Shown here piece after piece: positions 27,969-37,591 of a DNA stretch of 64,000 nucleotides. The stretch spans positions 1 through 64,000 of the forward strand of contig NZ_CBRF02000016.1 in NCBI RefSeq assembly GCF_000470315.2, read 5' to 3'. Numbering within the stretch: position 1 is the first letter of the stretch; each line of letters opens with the position of its first letter. Position numbers and translations under genes: made by a program. Source of the DNA: Psychromonas sp. SP041 (GTDB lineage Bacteria; Pseudomonadota; Gammaproteobacteria; Enterobacterales; Psychromonadaceae). The notes beneath the pieces were generated by a model. It saw only the letters and a program-made list of their open reading frames with translations. It ran no database searches and was not told the origin of the DNA.

Positions 27969-28325
27969 GTGGTGAATTATTCGTTTTCTCGGGAGTTACG
28001 TTTGTTAACTCCCGATGATTTTCAACCTGTATTTAAAAATGCTATTCCAGCAGTATCTCCACACCTAACTCTTCTTGCTAGAAAAAATACTTTTGAACAC
28101 CCCCGTATTGGTATGGCTATTCCTAAAAAGCACATTAAACATGCTGTAGGACGTAATCGTATTCGTCGCATTGTAAGAGATCATTTCCGCCTTCAACAAC
28201 ATGAGCTTCCAAACATCGATATCGTAGTCGTTGCTAAAGCTGGTATTGCTGATTTATCAAATCAAGAACTTCATAAAGTATTGGATAAGTTATGGCGAAA
28301 ATTAGTGCAGCGCTGCAATGGGTAG
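27969..28325 (+). CDS. rnpA: Ribonuclease P protein component
   Basis: Basic protein cofactor of RNase P, which matures tRNA 5' ends. The RNR-type motif is present as [16 protein letters not shown] (about residues 64-79). Length is 118 residues (E. coli 119). The start is GTG; two adjacent GTG codons (27969 and 27972) are possible and differ by one residue. It overlaps yidD by 34 bp. Confidence 0.95.
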   Translation: MVNYSFSRELRLLTPDDFQPVFKNAIPAVSPHLTLLARKNTFEHPRIGMAIPKKHIKHAVGRNRIRRIVRDHFRLQQHELPNIDIVVVAKAGIADLSNQELHKVLDKLWRKLVQRCNG

Positions 28326-28555
28326 CCATTAAATTCATTCGTGGTTATCAGCTAGTTATTAGTCCCATTCTTGGACCTCGTTGTCGTTTTACGCCAAGTT
28401 GTTCACATTATGCGATAGAAGCAATTAAGAGTCATGGTATGATTAAGGGATGTTGGCTAGCGGGCTGTCGTCTTGTAAAGTGCCATCCTTTTAATGAAGG
28501 AGGATATGATCCTGTACCTCCTTGTTGCGCAACTAAAAATAAACCTAAACCTTAG
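28292..28555 (+). CDS. yidD: Membrane protein insertion efficiency factor YidD
   Basis: Small membrane-associated protein that assists YidC-dependent insertion. The conserved core is [20 protein letters not shown] followed by EGGYDPVPP, with the family cysteines present. 87 residues. The ATG lies inside rnpA, so translation is probably coupled, and yidC follows after 14 bp. Confidence 0.95.
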   Translation: MAKISAALQWVAIKFIRGYQLVISPILGPRCRFTPSCSHYAIEAIKSHGMIKGCWLAGCRLVKCHPFNEGGYDPVPPCCATKNKPKP

Positions 28556-28569
28556 AGATAAAATACGTT

Positions 28570-30243
28570 ATGGAATCACAACGCAATTTACTTTTCCTCG
28601 CACTTTTGTTTGTTAGCTTCTTGCTATATCAAGCATGGGTTGTTGAGCAAGCACCTCAGCCAGCTGCTACAGCGCAAACGACTGAACAAAGTACGACAAA
28701 ATCATCAGTTCCATCGACTAGTAATCATAGTGCTGATGTACCAACTTCATCAGAAGATAGTTCTTCATCTTCTGATGTTCAAGTACCAACACAAGCATCT
28801 ACAAGCGCAATCGCTATATTAGCTAATGATCAATTACGCTTAGAGATTACCTTAGTGGGCGGTGATGTCATTGTTGCTGATTTAATTGAGCATGATGAGC
28901 AACTTGATTCTGGTGTTCCATTCCGTTTATTAGAAAATGGCAACGGCTTTACCTATATCGCACAAAGCGGTTTAATTGGTAAACAAGGCCCGGATGCAAA
29001 TCCAAAAGGCCGCCCTTTCTACAGCGTTGAAAATACTGAAAGTATTATTTCTGAAGGTCAAGAATCTGTTTCTACAGTATTACGTTATGTTGATCAGCAA
29101 GGTAATGTCTTTACTAAAACCTTCACACTAAAACGTGGTGATTTTAATGTTAATGTTGATTACACGATTGAAAATAAATCGGATGCTGATATTAACGTAC
29201 AATTGTATGGTCAGTTAAAAGAGTCATTACAAGATCACTCAACAAATTTAATGATGCCTGTATATCGTGGTGGCGCTTTCTCAACATCTGATACTAAATA
29301 TAGTAAATACAGTTATGATGATATGCGCGAACGCGGACTAAACAAAACAACTGAAGGCGGTTGGGTTGCAATGTTACAGCATTACTTTGTGTCAGCTTGG
29401 ATTCCATCATCAACAGATACTAATGTGCTATACAGTAAAATAATTCAAAATACAGATGCAACGATTGGCTTTAAATCGCCGATTAAAACAATTGCACCTA
29501 ATAGCACTGAAAAGTTTGCTACAAACCTTTGGATTGGTCCTAAATTACAAGAAGAAATGGCACAAGTTGGTGAGAACTTAGACTTAACTGTAGATTACGG
29601 TTGGTTATGGTGGCTTGCACAACCATTGTTTAAATTATTGTTATTCTTCCAAGGTATTGTTGGTAACTGGGGTGTTGCAATCATCTTAATTACTTTCACT
29701 GTTAAAGGCCTTTTATACCCACTGACAAAAGCACAATATACGTCAATGGCTAAAATGCGTTTATTACAGCCTAAGATTCAAGCTTTACGTGAAAAATATG
29801 GCGAAGATCGTCAGAAAGTATCAAAAGCGATGATGGAAATGTACAAAGAAGAGAAAGTTAACCCATTAGGTGGTTGTTTCCCTATCTTATTACAGATGCC
29901 AATATTCATTGCTTTATACTGGTCATTAATGGAAGCGGTTGAACTGCGTCACGCACCATTTATGTTCTGGATCCAAGATTTATCAGTACAAGACCCGTTC
30001 TACATCTTACCTATCTTGATGGGTGTGAGTATGTTCTTCATTCAAAAAATGTCTCCTGCTACGGTTCAAGACCCAATGCAGCAGAAAATTATGAAGTTTA
30101 TGCCTGTTGTCTTTACTTTTTTCTTCTTGTGGTTCCCTGCAGGTTTAGTACTTTACTGGTTAATGAGTAATATCGTAACATTAGTTCAGCAAACTATTAT
30201 TTACCGTCAGTTTGAAAAGCAAGGTTTAGGACATAAAAAATAA
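28570..30243 (+). CDS. yidC: Membrane protein insertase YidC
   Basis: Inserts and folds inner-membrane proteins, alone or with SecYEG. N-terminal helix (ESQRNLLFLALLFVSFLLYQ), then a Ser/Thr-rich linker (about 30-75) and a large periplasmic beta domain. The conserved five-helix core starts with GNWGVAIILITFTVKGLLYPL; its hydrophilic-groove Arg lies in the flanking segment. Length is 557 residues (E. coli 548). Confidence 0.97.
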   Translation: MESQRNLLFLALLFVSFLLYQAWVVEQAPQPAATAQTTEQSTTKSSVPSTSNHSADVPTSSEDSSSSSDVQVPTQASTSAIAILANDQLRLEITLVGGDVIVADLIEHDEQLDSGVPFRLLENGNGFTYIAQSGLIGKQGPDANPKGRPFYSVENTESIISEGQESVSTVLRYVDQQGNVFTKTFTLKRGDFNVNVDYTIENKSDADINVQLYGQLKESLQDHSTNLMMPVYRGGAFSTSDTKYSKYSYDDMRERGLNKTTEGGWVAMLQHYFVSAWIPSSTDTNVLYSKIIQNTDATIGFKSPIKTIAPNSTEKFATNLWIGPKLQEEMAQVGENLDLTVDYGWLWWLAQPLFKLLLFFQGIVGNWGVAIILITFTVKGLLYPLTKAQYTSMAKMRLLQPKIQALREKYGEDRQKVSKAMMEMYKEEKVNPLGGCFPILLQMPIFIALYWSLMEAVELRHAPFMFWIQDLSVQDPFYILPILMGVSMFFIQKMSPATVQDPMQQKIMKFMPVVFTFFFLWFPAGLVLYWLMSNIVTLVQQTIIYRQFEKQGLGHKK

Positions 30244-30302
30244 TTTAACTATTTAGCTTTTACATAAAGCATCATAAATAATTATATTATTTAGTAATTG
30301 AT

Positions 30303-30331
30303 AAAAGGCGACTATAATGGTCGCCTTTTTT
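30303..30331 (+). terminator. Terminator after yidC
   Basis: AAAAGGCGAC, a loop, GTCGCCTTTT, then T. Its stem is nearly the same sequence as that of the atp operon terminator. Confidence 0.9.
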
Positions 30332-30358
30332 ATTGGCTTCATTTTTTAGGAACAGAAC

Positions 30359-31726
30359 ATGATAAAAGCGACTGATACAATTGTTGCACAAGCAACTGCT
30401 CCTGGGCGTGGTGGTGTTGGCATTGTGCGTGTTTCTGGACCTGATGCAGAAGCGGTTGCACAAATTGTTTTAGGTAAGTTACCTAAAGTACGTTATGCAG
30501 AATACCTCCCTTTTCACGACCAAAATAACGAAGTGTTAGACCAAGGTATTGCGATATTATTTAAAGGGCCTAATTCATTTACAGGTGAAGATGTATTAGA
30601 GCTTCAGGGACATGGCGGTCCAGTTGTAATGGATATGCTGATCAAAGCTATCTTAACCATTAAAAACCTTCGTAGTGCCAATCCTGGTGAGTTCTCTGAA
30701 CGTGCATTTATGAATGATAAGCTAGATTTAGCACAAGCAGAGGCTATTGCTGACTTAATTGAAGCTAGCTCAGAACAAGCAGCAAAAAGCGCTTTAAATT
30801 CGTTACAGGGTGAATTTTCGAATAAAGTAAATGATTTAGTTGAAAGCCTTATCTATTTACGTATTTATGTTGAAGCGTCAATTGACTTCCCTGAAGAAGA
30901 AGTGGACTTTTTAAGCGATGGAAAAATAGCAAAAGACCTTTACCAGATTATCGATAACCTGAGTGCGGTAAAAGAACAAGCCAAACAAGGTGCGATTTTA
31001 CGAGATGGTATGAAAGTGGTGATTGCTGGACGCCCTAATGCAGGTAAATCGAGTTTATTAAACACATTAGTGGGTAAAGAAAGTGCGATTGTAACAGATA
31101 TTGCGGGCACAACCCGAGATGTGATGCGGGAACACATTCACATTGATGGTATGCCATTACATATAATTGATACTGCTGGTTTACGTGAAGGTGTGGATGA
31201 AGTTGAACGTATCGGTATTGAGCGAGCTTGGACTGAAATTCAAAATGCAGACCGCATTTTATTTATGCTCGATGCAACAACAACTGATGCTGAAGACCCT
31301 CGTGAAATTTGGCCTGACTTTATTGAAAAGTTACCTAAAGGCGTAGGCTTAACCGTTGTACGTAATAAAGCCGATTTAACAGGTGAAGCGTTATCAATGA
31401 CTGAGCATGAAAATCACCCTGTTTATCGAATTTCTGCGAAAACAGGTTTAGGTGTTGATGATTTAAAACAACACCTTAAAGATATAATGGGCTATCAAGG
31501 TAATACTGAAGGCGGCTTTATGGCAAGACGTCGTCATTTAGAAGCGATTGATCAGGCTGAGAAACATTTACTTGAAGGTAAAGTACAACTCGAAGAGTAT
31601 CAAGCAGGTGAATTACTGGCAGAAGAGTTGCGTTTAACACAGCAACACTTAAGTGAGATAACCGGTGAATTTACATCTGATGACTTATTAGGGCGTATCT
31701 TCTCAAGCTTCTGTATTGGTAAATAA
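30359..31726 (+). CDS. mnmE: tRNA modification GTPase MnmE
   Basis: GTPase partner of MnmG. N-terminal formyl-THF-binding domain, helical domain, and an inserted G domain with P-loop GRPNAGKS (224-231), TTRD switch, DTAG and NKAD. The C-terminal CIGK (452-455) supplies the essential Cys. Length is 455 residues (E. coli 454). It starts right after the yidC terminator. Confidence 0.98.
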   Translation: MIKATDTIVAQATAPGRGGVGIVRVSGPDAEAVAQIVLGKLPKVRYAEYLPFHDQNNEVLDQGIAILFKGPNSFTGEDVLELQGHGGPVVMDMLIKAILTIKNLRSANPGEFSERAFMNDKLDLAQAEAIADLIEASSEQAAKSALNSLQGEFSNKVNDLVESLIYLRIYVEASIDFPEEEVDFLSDGKIAKDLYQIIDNLSAVKEQAKQGAILRDGMKVVIAGRPNAGKSSLLNTLVGKESAIVTDIAGTTRDVMREHIHIDGMPLHIIDTAGLREGVDEVERIGIERAWTEIQNADRILFMLDATTTDAEDPREIWPDFIEKLPKGVGLTVVRNKADLTGEALSMTEHENHPVYRISAKTGLGVDDLKQHLKDIMGYQGNTEGGFMARRRHLEAIDQAEKHLLEGKVQLEEYQAGELLAEELRLTQQHLSEITGEFTSDDLLGRIFSSFCIGK

Positions 31727-31760
31727 GTAGCTTATTAATAAGCGATTATCTCTTTTAATT

Positions 31761-31784
31761 AAACCACTTTAATGTGGTTTTTTT
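31761..31784 (+). terminator. Terminator of mnmE
   Basis: AAACCAC, a TTTAAT loop, GTGGTTT, then TTTT. Confidence 0.9.
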
Positions 31785-32168
31785 ATGCTCATTTTTACTA
31801 AATAAAATTAAAAAATATTTATAATTACTTTACGTATTAGAAGCTCAATACCGCTTTAATAAATCAATTTGTACTTATGTTGCTTTTCTAGGTAGCGTGG
31901 TTATTTTTGTTACTTGGGCTGAAATTGTAATGGGATGAATTTATAAAATAGTTAATATAAAAATAGTAGAGGAACTAAGCTCATATTTAGAAATACAATT
32001 TATCTTCACTCCTCTTATAGACTTCTTTATAAAAATTTCTATTTACTTACTGCTTTTTAAAATGACAGGTAATAACAGTTTTTAAAGCAGATCAAATTAT
32101 TTTTTAATCTGTATTTTAACGATAATCAAGTTTTTGAAGTCATTGACCCATTTTCTATAGTTTACTCT
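31785..32168. other. AT-rich interval before the CsrB pair
   Basis: No gene supported. One open frame ending near 31935 reads like a hydrophobic peptide (LGSVVIFVTWAEIVMG) but has no start codon, so I leave it uncalled. From about 32125 the sequence resembles the DNA upstream of the second RNA copy (from about 32865), which sets the left edge of the duplication. Confidence 0.5.
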
Positions 32169-32186
32169 TGTGAGACATTGACCATA
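32169..32186 (+). promoter_or_regulatory. Putative GacA/UvrY-type activator site of RNA copy 1
   Basis: TGTGAGACATTGACCATA. The left half equals the start of the UvrY/GacA box of E. coli csrB/csrC (TGTGAGAGATCTCTTACA); the right half matches poorly. It is repeated with one change before copy 2 and lies about 150 bp before the proposed RNA start. Function is inferred from position and conservation. Confidence 0.45.
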
Positions 32187-32320
32187 GCCAATAGAGGTTA
32201 TTGTACTTTTTATTCGAGGTTATTTAATTTAAAAAAACAATAAAAACACATAAGTCATTGTTTTTAATTTAATTGTTGTTTTTCGTGTGATGAGAGTCAG
32301 TCATTAAATATTATCTTTAC

Positions 32321-32737
32321 CCCTTTTATTTTAGAAAGACCGTAATATCTATCTTGCAAACGGGGATTGATTTACAGGATGTAAAATTTGAACCTTTGTA
32401 TTGCTAGGATGGCAATTTGGACCTCTCAGGATGAGAGCTTATAAAACAGGAAGTTTTATAATTAAGGATGATCAGGACACTCCAGGATGGAGTTTTTAGT
32501 ACCTACTAGGATTGTAGTTATTTAAGCCAGGATGGCAAAAGAAGGACACCTCCTAAGGACAGGGAGATGACGGATAAACAAGATGTTTATCTAATATGGA
32601 TATTACAAGGATGAACCCAAAGAATTTGGGAAGTGGACGCCTAGTTTGGCTTAGTCAAAAGGATGTACTGCAGGGAGCATCAACTATCACGGATTCGATA
32701 GAAAGACTAAATTAAGGGCAGCTTCGGCTGCCCTTTC
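32321..32737 (+). ncRNA. csrB: CsrB-family regulatory RNA, copy 1
   Basis: About 415 nt that sequester the translational regulator CsrA/RsmA. There is no ORF, but GGA occurs some 18 times, mostly as AGGAT or AGGA in the loop of a short hairpin: ACTCC-AGGAT-GGAGT, GCC-AGGAT-GGC, TTGC-TAGGATG-GCAA, AAAAC-AGGA-AGTTTT, CTAC-TAGGATT-GTAG. It ends in the terminator AAGGGCAGC-TTCG-GCTGCCCTTT (32714-32736). This design defines the CsrB/CsrC family. The 5' end is uncertain: I place it after a TATTAT at 32309-32314, but a start near 32355 is possible. Copy 1 has AAAGAAT where copy 2 has AAAGGAT, losing one GGA. Confidence 0.88.
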
Positions 32738-32740
32738 CTG

Positions 32741-32758
32741 TTTCTGGAATACCAGAAA
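32741..32758. repeat. Hairpin after RNA copy 1
   Basis: TTTCTGG-AATA-CCAGAAA, a perfect 7-bp stem just after the csrB terminator. On the minus strand it precedes the csrB stem. It could back up termination on either strand. Confidence 0.7.
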
Positions 32759-32822
32759 TTATTTACCTAGTTTTACCTTTTACCTACCTATAGAATTTCT
32801 TTTCGTACAAGTATTTAAAGTG

Positions 32823-32861
32823 TTACTTCAATTGATGTTTTAAACTATCTTCTAGTAACCT
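32823..32861 (-). pseudogene. Remnant of the epimerase gene 3' end
   Basis: On the minus strand this reads LLEDSLKHQLK-stop, exactly the last residues of the TIGR01777 epimerase at 33558-34475. The only nucleotide changes in that tail are synonymous. Homology stops just before this. It is the scar of the tandem duplication that copied the RNA gene together with the neighbouring gene's tail. Confidence 0.85.
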
Positions 32862-32904
32862 CAATTTTTTGAAAGTGATTTATCGATTTGATCTGGTTTA
32901 TCCT

Positions 32905-32922
32905 TGTGAGACATTGGCCATA
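32905..32922 (+). promoter_or_regulatory. Putative GacA/UvrY-type activator site of RNA copy 2
   Basis: TGTGAGACATTGGCCATA, one base different from the copy-1 site and at the same distance from its RNA. Flanking bases AG(C)(C/T)AATAGAGGTTATTGTAC are also conserved between copies. Confidence 0.45.
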
Positions 32923-33056
32923 GCTAATAGAGGTTATTGTACTTTTTATTCGAAGTTATTTAATTAAAAAAATAATTAAAAAATTACAAGTCATTGTTTT
33001 TAATTTGTTTGTTGTTTTTGGTGTGATAATAGTTAGTTATTAAATATTATCTTTAC

Positions 33057-33472
33057 CCCTTTTATTTTAGAAAGACCGTAATATCTATCTTGCAAACAGG
33101 GATTGATTTACAGGATGTAAAATTTGAACCTTTGTATTGCTAGGATGGCAATTTGGACCTCTCAGGATGAGAGCTTATAAAACAGGATGTTTTATAATTA
33201 AGGATGATCAGGACACTCTAGGATGGAGTTTTTAGTATCTACTAGGATTGTAGTTATTAAGCCAGGATGGCAAAAGAAGGACACCTCCTAAGGACAGGGA
33301 GATGACGGATAAACAAGATGTTTATCTAATATGGATATTACAAGGATGAACCCAAAGGATTTGGGAAGTGGACGCCTAGTTTGGCTTAGTCAAAAGGATG
33401 TACTGCAGGGAGCATCAACTATCACGGATTCGATAGAAAGACTAAATTAAGGGCAGCTTCGGCTGCCCTTTC
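33057..33472 (+). ncRNA. csrB: CsrB-family regulatory RNA, copy 2
   Basis: Tandem copy of the RNA at 32321, offset by 735-736 bp. By eye there are six differences over ~415 nt: five substitutions and one single-base indel. All preserve the hairpins: AAAAC-AGGAT-GTTTT here against AGGA-A in copy 1, and CCCAAAGGATTTGGG here restores a GGA that copy 1 lacks. It has the same terminator (33449-33471). Each copy has its own upstream element and start region, so the two are likely separate transcripts. The 5' end is uncertain as for copy 1. Confidence 0.88.
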
Positions 33473-33475
33473 CTG

Positions 33476-33493
33476 TTTCTGGAATACCAGAAA
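33476..33493. repeat. Hairpin after RNA copy 2
   Basis: TTTCTGG-AATA-CCAGAAA, identical to that after copy 1. Here it lies 64 bp from the epimerase stop and may help end both convergent transcripts. Confidence 0.7.
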
Positions 33494-33557
33494 TTATTTA
33501 CCTAGTTTTACCTTTTACCTACCTATAGAATTTCTTTTCGTACAACTATTTAAAGTG

Positions 33558-34475
33558 TTACTTCAATTGATGTTTTAAACTGTCTTCTAATAATTCGTAC
33601 TCAAACTTAAAGCCCGCTTTTAATAACTTTGTAGGACGTACGTTAGTACTTGAAAGTAATAATTCTTTACCCATTTGTCCAAATAGTAGCGTTATTAAAA
33701 ATGCTGGTAATGGCAATATGCAAGGACGTTTTAGAATATTAGCCAATATAATGGAAAAGGTTTTATTATTGACTGGATGTGGAGAAACTAAGTTAATAGG
33801 ACCAACCAACTTTGATTGTTCAATAATAAATAAAATAGCATTTAACTGATCTTTTAAATCTATCCAGCTCATGACTTGTTTGCCAGAACCTATTTTTCCA
33901 CCAAATCCCATGTTAAAGGCTGGTAACATTTTCGCTAAGGCCCCTTCTTTGTTATTTAAAACAATACCGGTACGTAGATTAACAATACGTGTTTTTGGCG
34001 ATGTTATCTGCTGGCAAGTCAGTTCCCACCTATCCGCCAATTCACTGACGAAATCTTTGCCCTTTGAGGTTCCTTCATCTACTGGTTGTTGCCCTCTATC
34101 GCCATAAAATCCAATAGCTGAAGCACAAATAAGTAAACTAGGTGGTGCTGCACTGTTGTTGATGAAGTCGACTAAAAGTTGTGTTGATTGTATGCGGCTG
34201 TTAGTGATTTTTTCTTTTGCTTTTGTTGTCCAGCGAGAATTGGCAATATTTTCACCTGCTAGATGGATAATAATATTAGGAGTTGGGCATCCATTGAGGT
34301 GTATTTCTTGTTTTTCTATATTCCAATAAGGTCGGGTTGAGTCAGGAGTACGTTGCAAAGCATGAACAATATAGCCCTGTGCTTCTAAGAATGGCACTAG
34401 TGCACTCCCAATTAAACCAGAAGCGCCTGTTATTAAAACGTTGTTATTACTATCCGCTGTTTTACTCATGACCAT
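33558..34475 (-). CDS. TIGR01777 family NAD(P)-dependent epimerase (YfcH-like)
   Basis: Extended short-chain dehydrogenase fold. The dinucleotide loop GASGLIGSAL (about residues 17-26) is N-terminal. IHLAGENIANSRWT, ASAIGFYGDRG with the catalytic-type Tyr, and NLRTGIVL are the marks of the TIGR01777/YfcH family. 305 residues, full length. Substrate is unknown. The start could be either Met in MVMSK. It is convergent with the CsrB pair, and its last ~11 codons are duplicated at 32823-32861. Confidence 0.9.
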   Translation of the reverse strand: MVMSKTADSNNNVLITGASGLIGSALVPFLEAQGYIVHALQRTPDSTRPYWNIEKQEIHLNGCPTPNIIIHLAGENIANSRWTTKAKEKITNSRIQSTQLLVDFINNSAAPPSLLICASAIGFYGDRGQQPVDEGTSKGKDFVSELADRWELTCQQITSPKTRIVNLRTGIVLNNKEGALAKMLPAFNMGFGGKIGSGKQVMSWIDLKDQLNAILFIIEQSKLVGPINLVSPHPVNNKTFSIILANILKRPCILPLPAFLITLLFGQMGKELLLSSTNVRPTKLLKAGFKFEYELLEDSLKHQLK

Positions 34476-34548
34476 CCCTTAATGTTATTAGGATTACATA
34501 CGTTACTAATGTTAAAATGGATCTTTATGTTTGAGATGAAATTGAATT

Positions 34549-35133
34549 ATGCTCCTAATGATCGATAATTATGACTCCTTTACCTATAACTTAGTTCAGT
34601 ATTTTGGTGAACTAAAACAACAAGTGATCATAAAGCGTAATGACCAAATCAGCTTACAAGAAATTGCAGATTTAAGCCCTGACCATATTGTTATCTCACC
34701 TGGCCCTTGCACTCCTAATGAAGCAGGTGTGTCATTGGCAACTATTGAACGTTTTGCTGGAAAAATTCCTATTTTAGGTGTGTGTTTAGGCCATCAAAGT
34801 ATTGCTCAAGTATTTGGCGCAAATGTCATACGTGCTGATAAAGTAATGCATGGGAAAAACTCATTAATTGAGCATGATAACAAAGGTGTATTTAAAGGAT
34901 TGAACAATCCATTAGATGTAACGCGTTATCATAGTTTAATTGTACAAGAAGCCAGTTTGCCATCTTGTTTTGATATTTCAGCAAGAGTCATACAAAGTCA
35001 GGAAATTATGGCGATTCGTCATAAAGAAATGGTATTAGAGGGTGTACAATTTCATCCTGAAAGCATTCGATCAGAGCAAGGCTTAGTACTGCTCAATAAT
35101 TTTATTGGACAAGCTATTGGATTGTTAAAATAA
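34549..35133 (+). CDS. pabA: Aminodeoxychorismate/anthranilate synthase glutamine amidotransferase subunit
   Basis: Class I glutamine amidotransferase giving ammonia to the chorismate-using partner (PabB for folate, or TrpE). The catalytic triad is C79 in GVCLGHQ with H169 and E171 in VQFHPES. 194 residues. There is no trp operon nearby and the gene precedes argD, an arrangement usual for pabA in vibrios and relatives. Dual use with TrpE cannot be excluded. Confidence 0.9.
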   Translation: MLLMIDNYDSFTYNLVQYFGELKQQVIIKRNDQISLQEIADLSPDHIVISPGPCTPNEAGVSLATIERFAGKIPILGVCLGHQSIAQVFGANVIRADKVMHGKNSLIEHDNKGVFKGLNNPLDVTRYHSLIVQEASLPSCFDISARVIQSQEIMAIRHKEMVLEGVQFHPESIRSEQGLVLLNNFIGQAIGLLK

Positions 35134-35199
35134 GTGCGTATATTAAGGCTTTTACAAACCATCTTTTATAAACGTTGCTAATTATCAGAGGATTTTTTT

Positions 35200-36420
35200 A
35201 TGTCAGACACTCATATCACCCGTCCGTTATTTGATCAAGTTATGGTGCCAAACTATGCTCCGTTAGAAATGATCCCTGTACGCGGTGAAGGCTCTCGAGT
35301 GTGGGACCAAGAAGATAACGAGTATATTGATTTAACCGGAGGTATTGCGGTTAATGCTTTGGGTCATGCCCATCCTGAACTAATTACGACGCTAACAGAA
35401 CAAGCACAAAAATTATGGCATGTTAGTAATATTTATACTAATGAACCAGCATTACGCTTGGCACAAAAGCTAGTGGATAATACATTTGCTGAAAAAGTGT
35501 TTTTTGCTAACTCTGGTGCAGAAGCTAATGAAGCCGCTTTAAAATTAGCTCGTCGTGTTGCATTCGATAAATTTGGTATTCAGAAAACAGAAATTATTGC
35601 TTTTTACCAAGGCTTCCATGGTCGTACTTTTTTCACTGTTACCGCTGGTGGACAATCTACTTATTCAGATGGTTTTGGTCCTAAACCTGCTGATATTACG
35701 CACCTTGAATATAACGATTTGAGTGAGCTTGAAAAGGTTATTTCAGATAAAACCTGTGCTGTTATTTTAGAACCTTTACAAGGTGAAGGTGGTGTTTTAC
35801 CGATCACGCCAGAATTTGCACAAGGTGTCAGAGCGTTGTGTGATAAGCACAATGCTTTAATGATTTTTGATGAAGTACAAACAGGTATGGGAAGAACGGG
35901 TGAGTTATTTGCTTACATGGGGTTGAATGTCATTCCTGATATTGTGACTTCTGCTAAAGCACTGGGTGCAGGTTTTCCTATTGCCGCGATGTTAACAAAA
36001 ACATGTTTTGCAGAACACTTGAAAGTAGGTACACACGGTACGACTTTTGGTGGCAATCCATTAGCCTGTGCTGTTGCTGGGAAGGCTTTTGACCTTATTA
36101 ATACTCAAGAGATGATGTTAGGCGTTAAACACAAAGAGCAATTAATACGTCAACATCTAGAAGCCATCAACGATGAATTTTCAGTGTTTAAAGAAATTCG
36201 TGGTGCAGGTTTATTGTTGGGCGCAGTATTAAACGAACAATATAAAGATCAAGCAAAAACCTTCTTTTTAGAGTCTGCACAACAAGGCTTATTGATTTTA
36301 GTTGCTGGTGCAAATGTATTACGTTTCGCACCTGCTTTGAATATTTCAGATGACTTGATTGAACAAGCAATGCTGAAACTGAAACAAGCAGTAAAAAATA
36401 TCGTTAATAAAGATACTTAA
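35200..36420 (+). CDS. argD: Acetylornithine / succinyldiaminopimelate aminotransferase
   Basis: Class III PLP aminotransferase of arginine (and lysine) synthesis. [26 protein letters not shown] and the PLP Lys at residue 253 in [11 protein letters not shown] are all intact. Length is 406 residues (E. coli ArgD 406). The paralog AstC is similar in sequence; position after pabA favours ArgD. Confidence 0.9.
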   Translation: MSDTHITRPLFDQVMVPNYAPLEMIPVRGEGSRVWDQEDNEYIDLTGGIAVNALGHAHPELITTLTEQAQKLWHVSNIYTNEPALRLAQKLVDNTFAEKVFFANSGAEANEAALKLARRVAFDKFGIQKTEIIAFYQGFHGRTFFTVTAGGQSTYSDGFGPKPADITHLEYNDLSELEKVISDKTCAVILEPLQGEGGVLPITPEFAQGVRALCDKHNALMIFDEVQTGMGRTGELFAYMGLNVIPDIVTSAKALGAGFPIAAMLTKTCFAEHLKVGTHGTTFGGNPLACAVAGKAFDLINTQEMMLGVKHKEQLIRQHLEAINDEFSVFKEIRGAGLLLGAVLNEQYKDQAKTFFLESAQQGLLILVAGANVLRFAPALNISDDLIEQAMLKLKQAVKNIVNKDT

Positions 36421-36500
36421 AAGCAAGGTTTGTTAATTGATGCGCTTTATCATTAACAACACTTGTTTCAATTAGATTTAAAAAACTGGGAGCTCATAAA

Positions 36501-37511
36501 ATGAGACGCGAACTAGCAATAGAATTTTCTCGAGTAACAGAAGCAGCTGCATTAGCTGGATATAAATGGTTAGGTCGAGGTGATAAAAATATTGCCGATG
36601 GTGCTGCTGTTGAAGCAATGCGCCTTATCTTTAATCAAATTGATATCGATGGTGAAATCGTTATCGGTGAAGGTGAAATAGATGAAGCACCAATGTTATA
36701 TATTGGTGAACATGTAGGGACTGGATCGGGTGATGCGGTTGATATTGCCGTTGATCCAATCGAAGGTACGCGTATGACGGCAATGGGGCAATCAAATGCG
36801 CTTGCAGTATTAGCTGTTGGCGAAAAAGGTAGCTTCTTACGTGCTCCTGATATGTACATGGAAAAACTTATTGTTGGTCCTGGCGCAAAAGATGCTATCG
36901 ACCTAGAGCTTTCTTTAGAACAGAACTTAAAAGCGATTGCGTTAGCGTTAGGTAAATCTCTTTCTGAATTAACGGTTGCGACACTAGCAAAACCTCGTCA
37001 CGATCGTATTATTAAAGATATGCAAGGTATCGGAGTTCGTGTCTTTGCTATCCCTGATGGGGATGTTGCTATCTCTGTACTTGCGTGTATGCCAGAAAAT
37101 CAAGTTGATGTATTGTATTGTATTGGTGGAGCGCCAGAAGGTGTTATATCGGCTGCTGTAGTACGTGCACTAGACGGTAACATGCAAGCTCGTTTAATTC
37201 CTCGTCCGATGGTTAAAGGCCCGACAGAAGAGAATATCCGTATTGGTGAAGAAGAAGTTGCACGTTGTGAAGCTGCTGGCATTCAAGTCAACAAAGTATT
37301 AAAGCTTGAAGACTTAGTAAAGAACGATAATGTTATCTTCTCGGCAACGGGTATCACTAAAGGTGATTTGGTTGAAGGCGTATCGGTTAATGGGCGTTTA
37401 GCGACAACAGAAACATTATTAGTACGTGGTAAGTCACGTACAATACGTCGTATTCATTCTACGCATTACTTGGACCGTAAAGATCCAGATTTAAAAGATA
37501 TTATCCTTTAA
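36501..37511 (+). CDS. glpX: Class II fructose-1,6-bisphosphatase GlpX
   Basis: Gluconeogenic phosphatase, Li-sensitive superfamily. GEIVIGEGEIDEAPMLYIGE and DIAVDPIEGTRMTAMGQ carry the metal and phosphate ligands, and CIGGAPEGVISAA is conserved. Length is 336 residues, as in E. coli. It stands alone, not in a glp operon. GGGAG precedes the ATG. Confidence 0.96.
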   Translation: MRRELAIEFSRVTEAAALAGYKWLGRGDKNIADGAAVEAMRLIFNQIDIDGEIVIGEGEIDEAPMLYIGEHVGTGSGDAVDIAVDPIEGTRMTAMGQSNALAVLAVGEKGSFLRAPDMYMEKLIVGPGAKDAIDLELSLEQNLKAIALALGKSLSELTVATLAKPRHDRIIKDMQGIGVRVFAIPDGDVAISVLACMPENQVDVLYCIGGAPEGVISAAVVRALDGNMQARLIPRPMVKGPTEENIRIGEEEVARCEAAGIQVNKVLKLEDLVKNDNVIFSATGITKGDLVEGVSVNGRLATTETLLVRGKSRTIRRIHSTHYLDRKDPDLKDIIL

Positions 37512-37540
37512 GCTGATTAAGCGAGATCGATAAAACTAAA

Positions 37541-37566
37541 AAAGGCGCTATTAGCGCCTTTTTTGT
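37541..37566 (+). terminator. Terminator of glpX
   Basis: AAGGCGCT-ATT-AGCGCCTT with A before and six T after. It may serve coaA on the other strand too. Confidence 0.92.
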
Positions 37567-37591
37567 TTCTTTTTTATAAAATTAACTACTT

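Noticed and set aside
31815-31935. Hydrophobic peptide-like open frame before the CsrB pair
   Set aside because: No start codon or ribosome site; may be a worn gene fragment but cannot be supported.
32321-33472. CRISPR-like array, because of the repeated AGGAT units
   Set aside because: The repeats are 5-7 nt loops in varied hairpins without fixed-length spacers, and there are no cas genes; CsrB RNA explains them.
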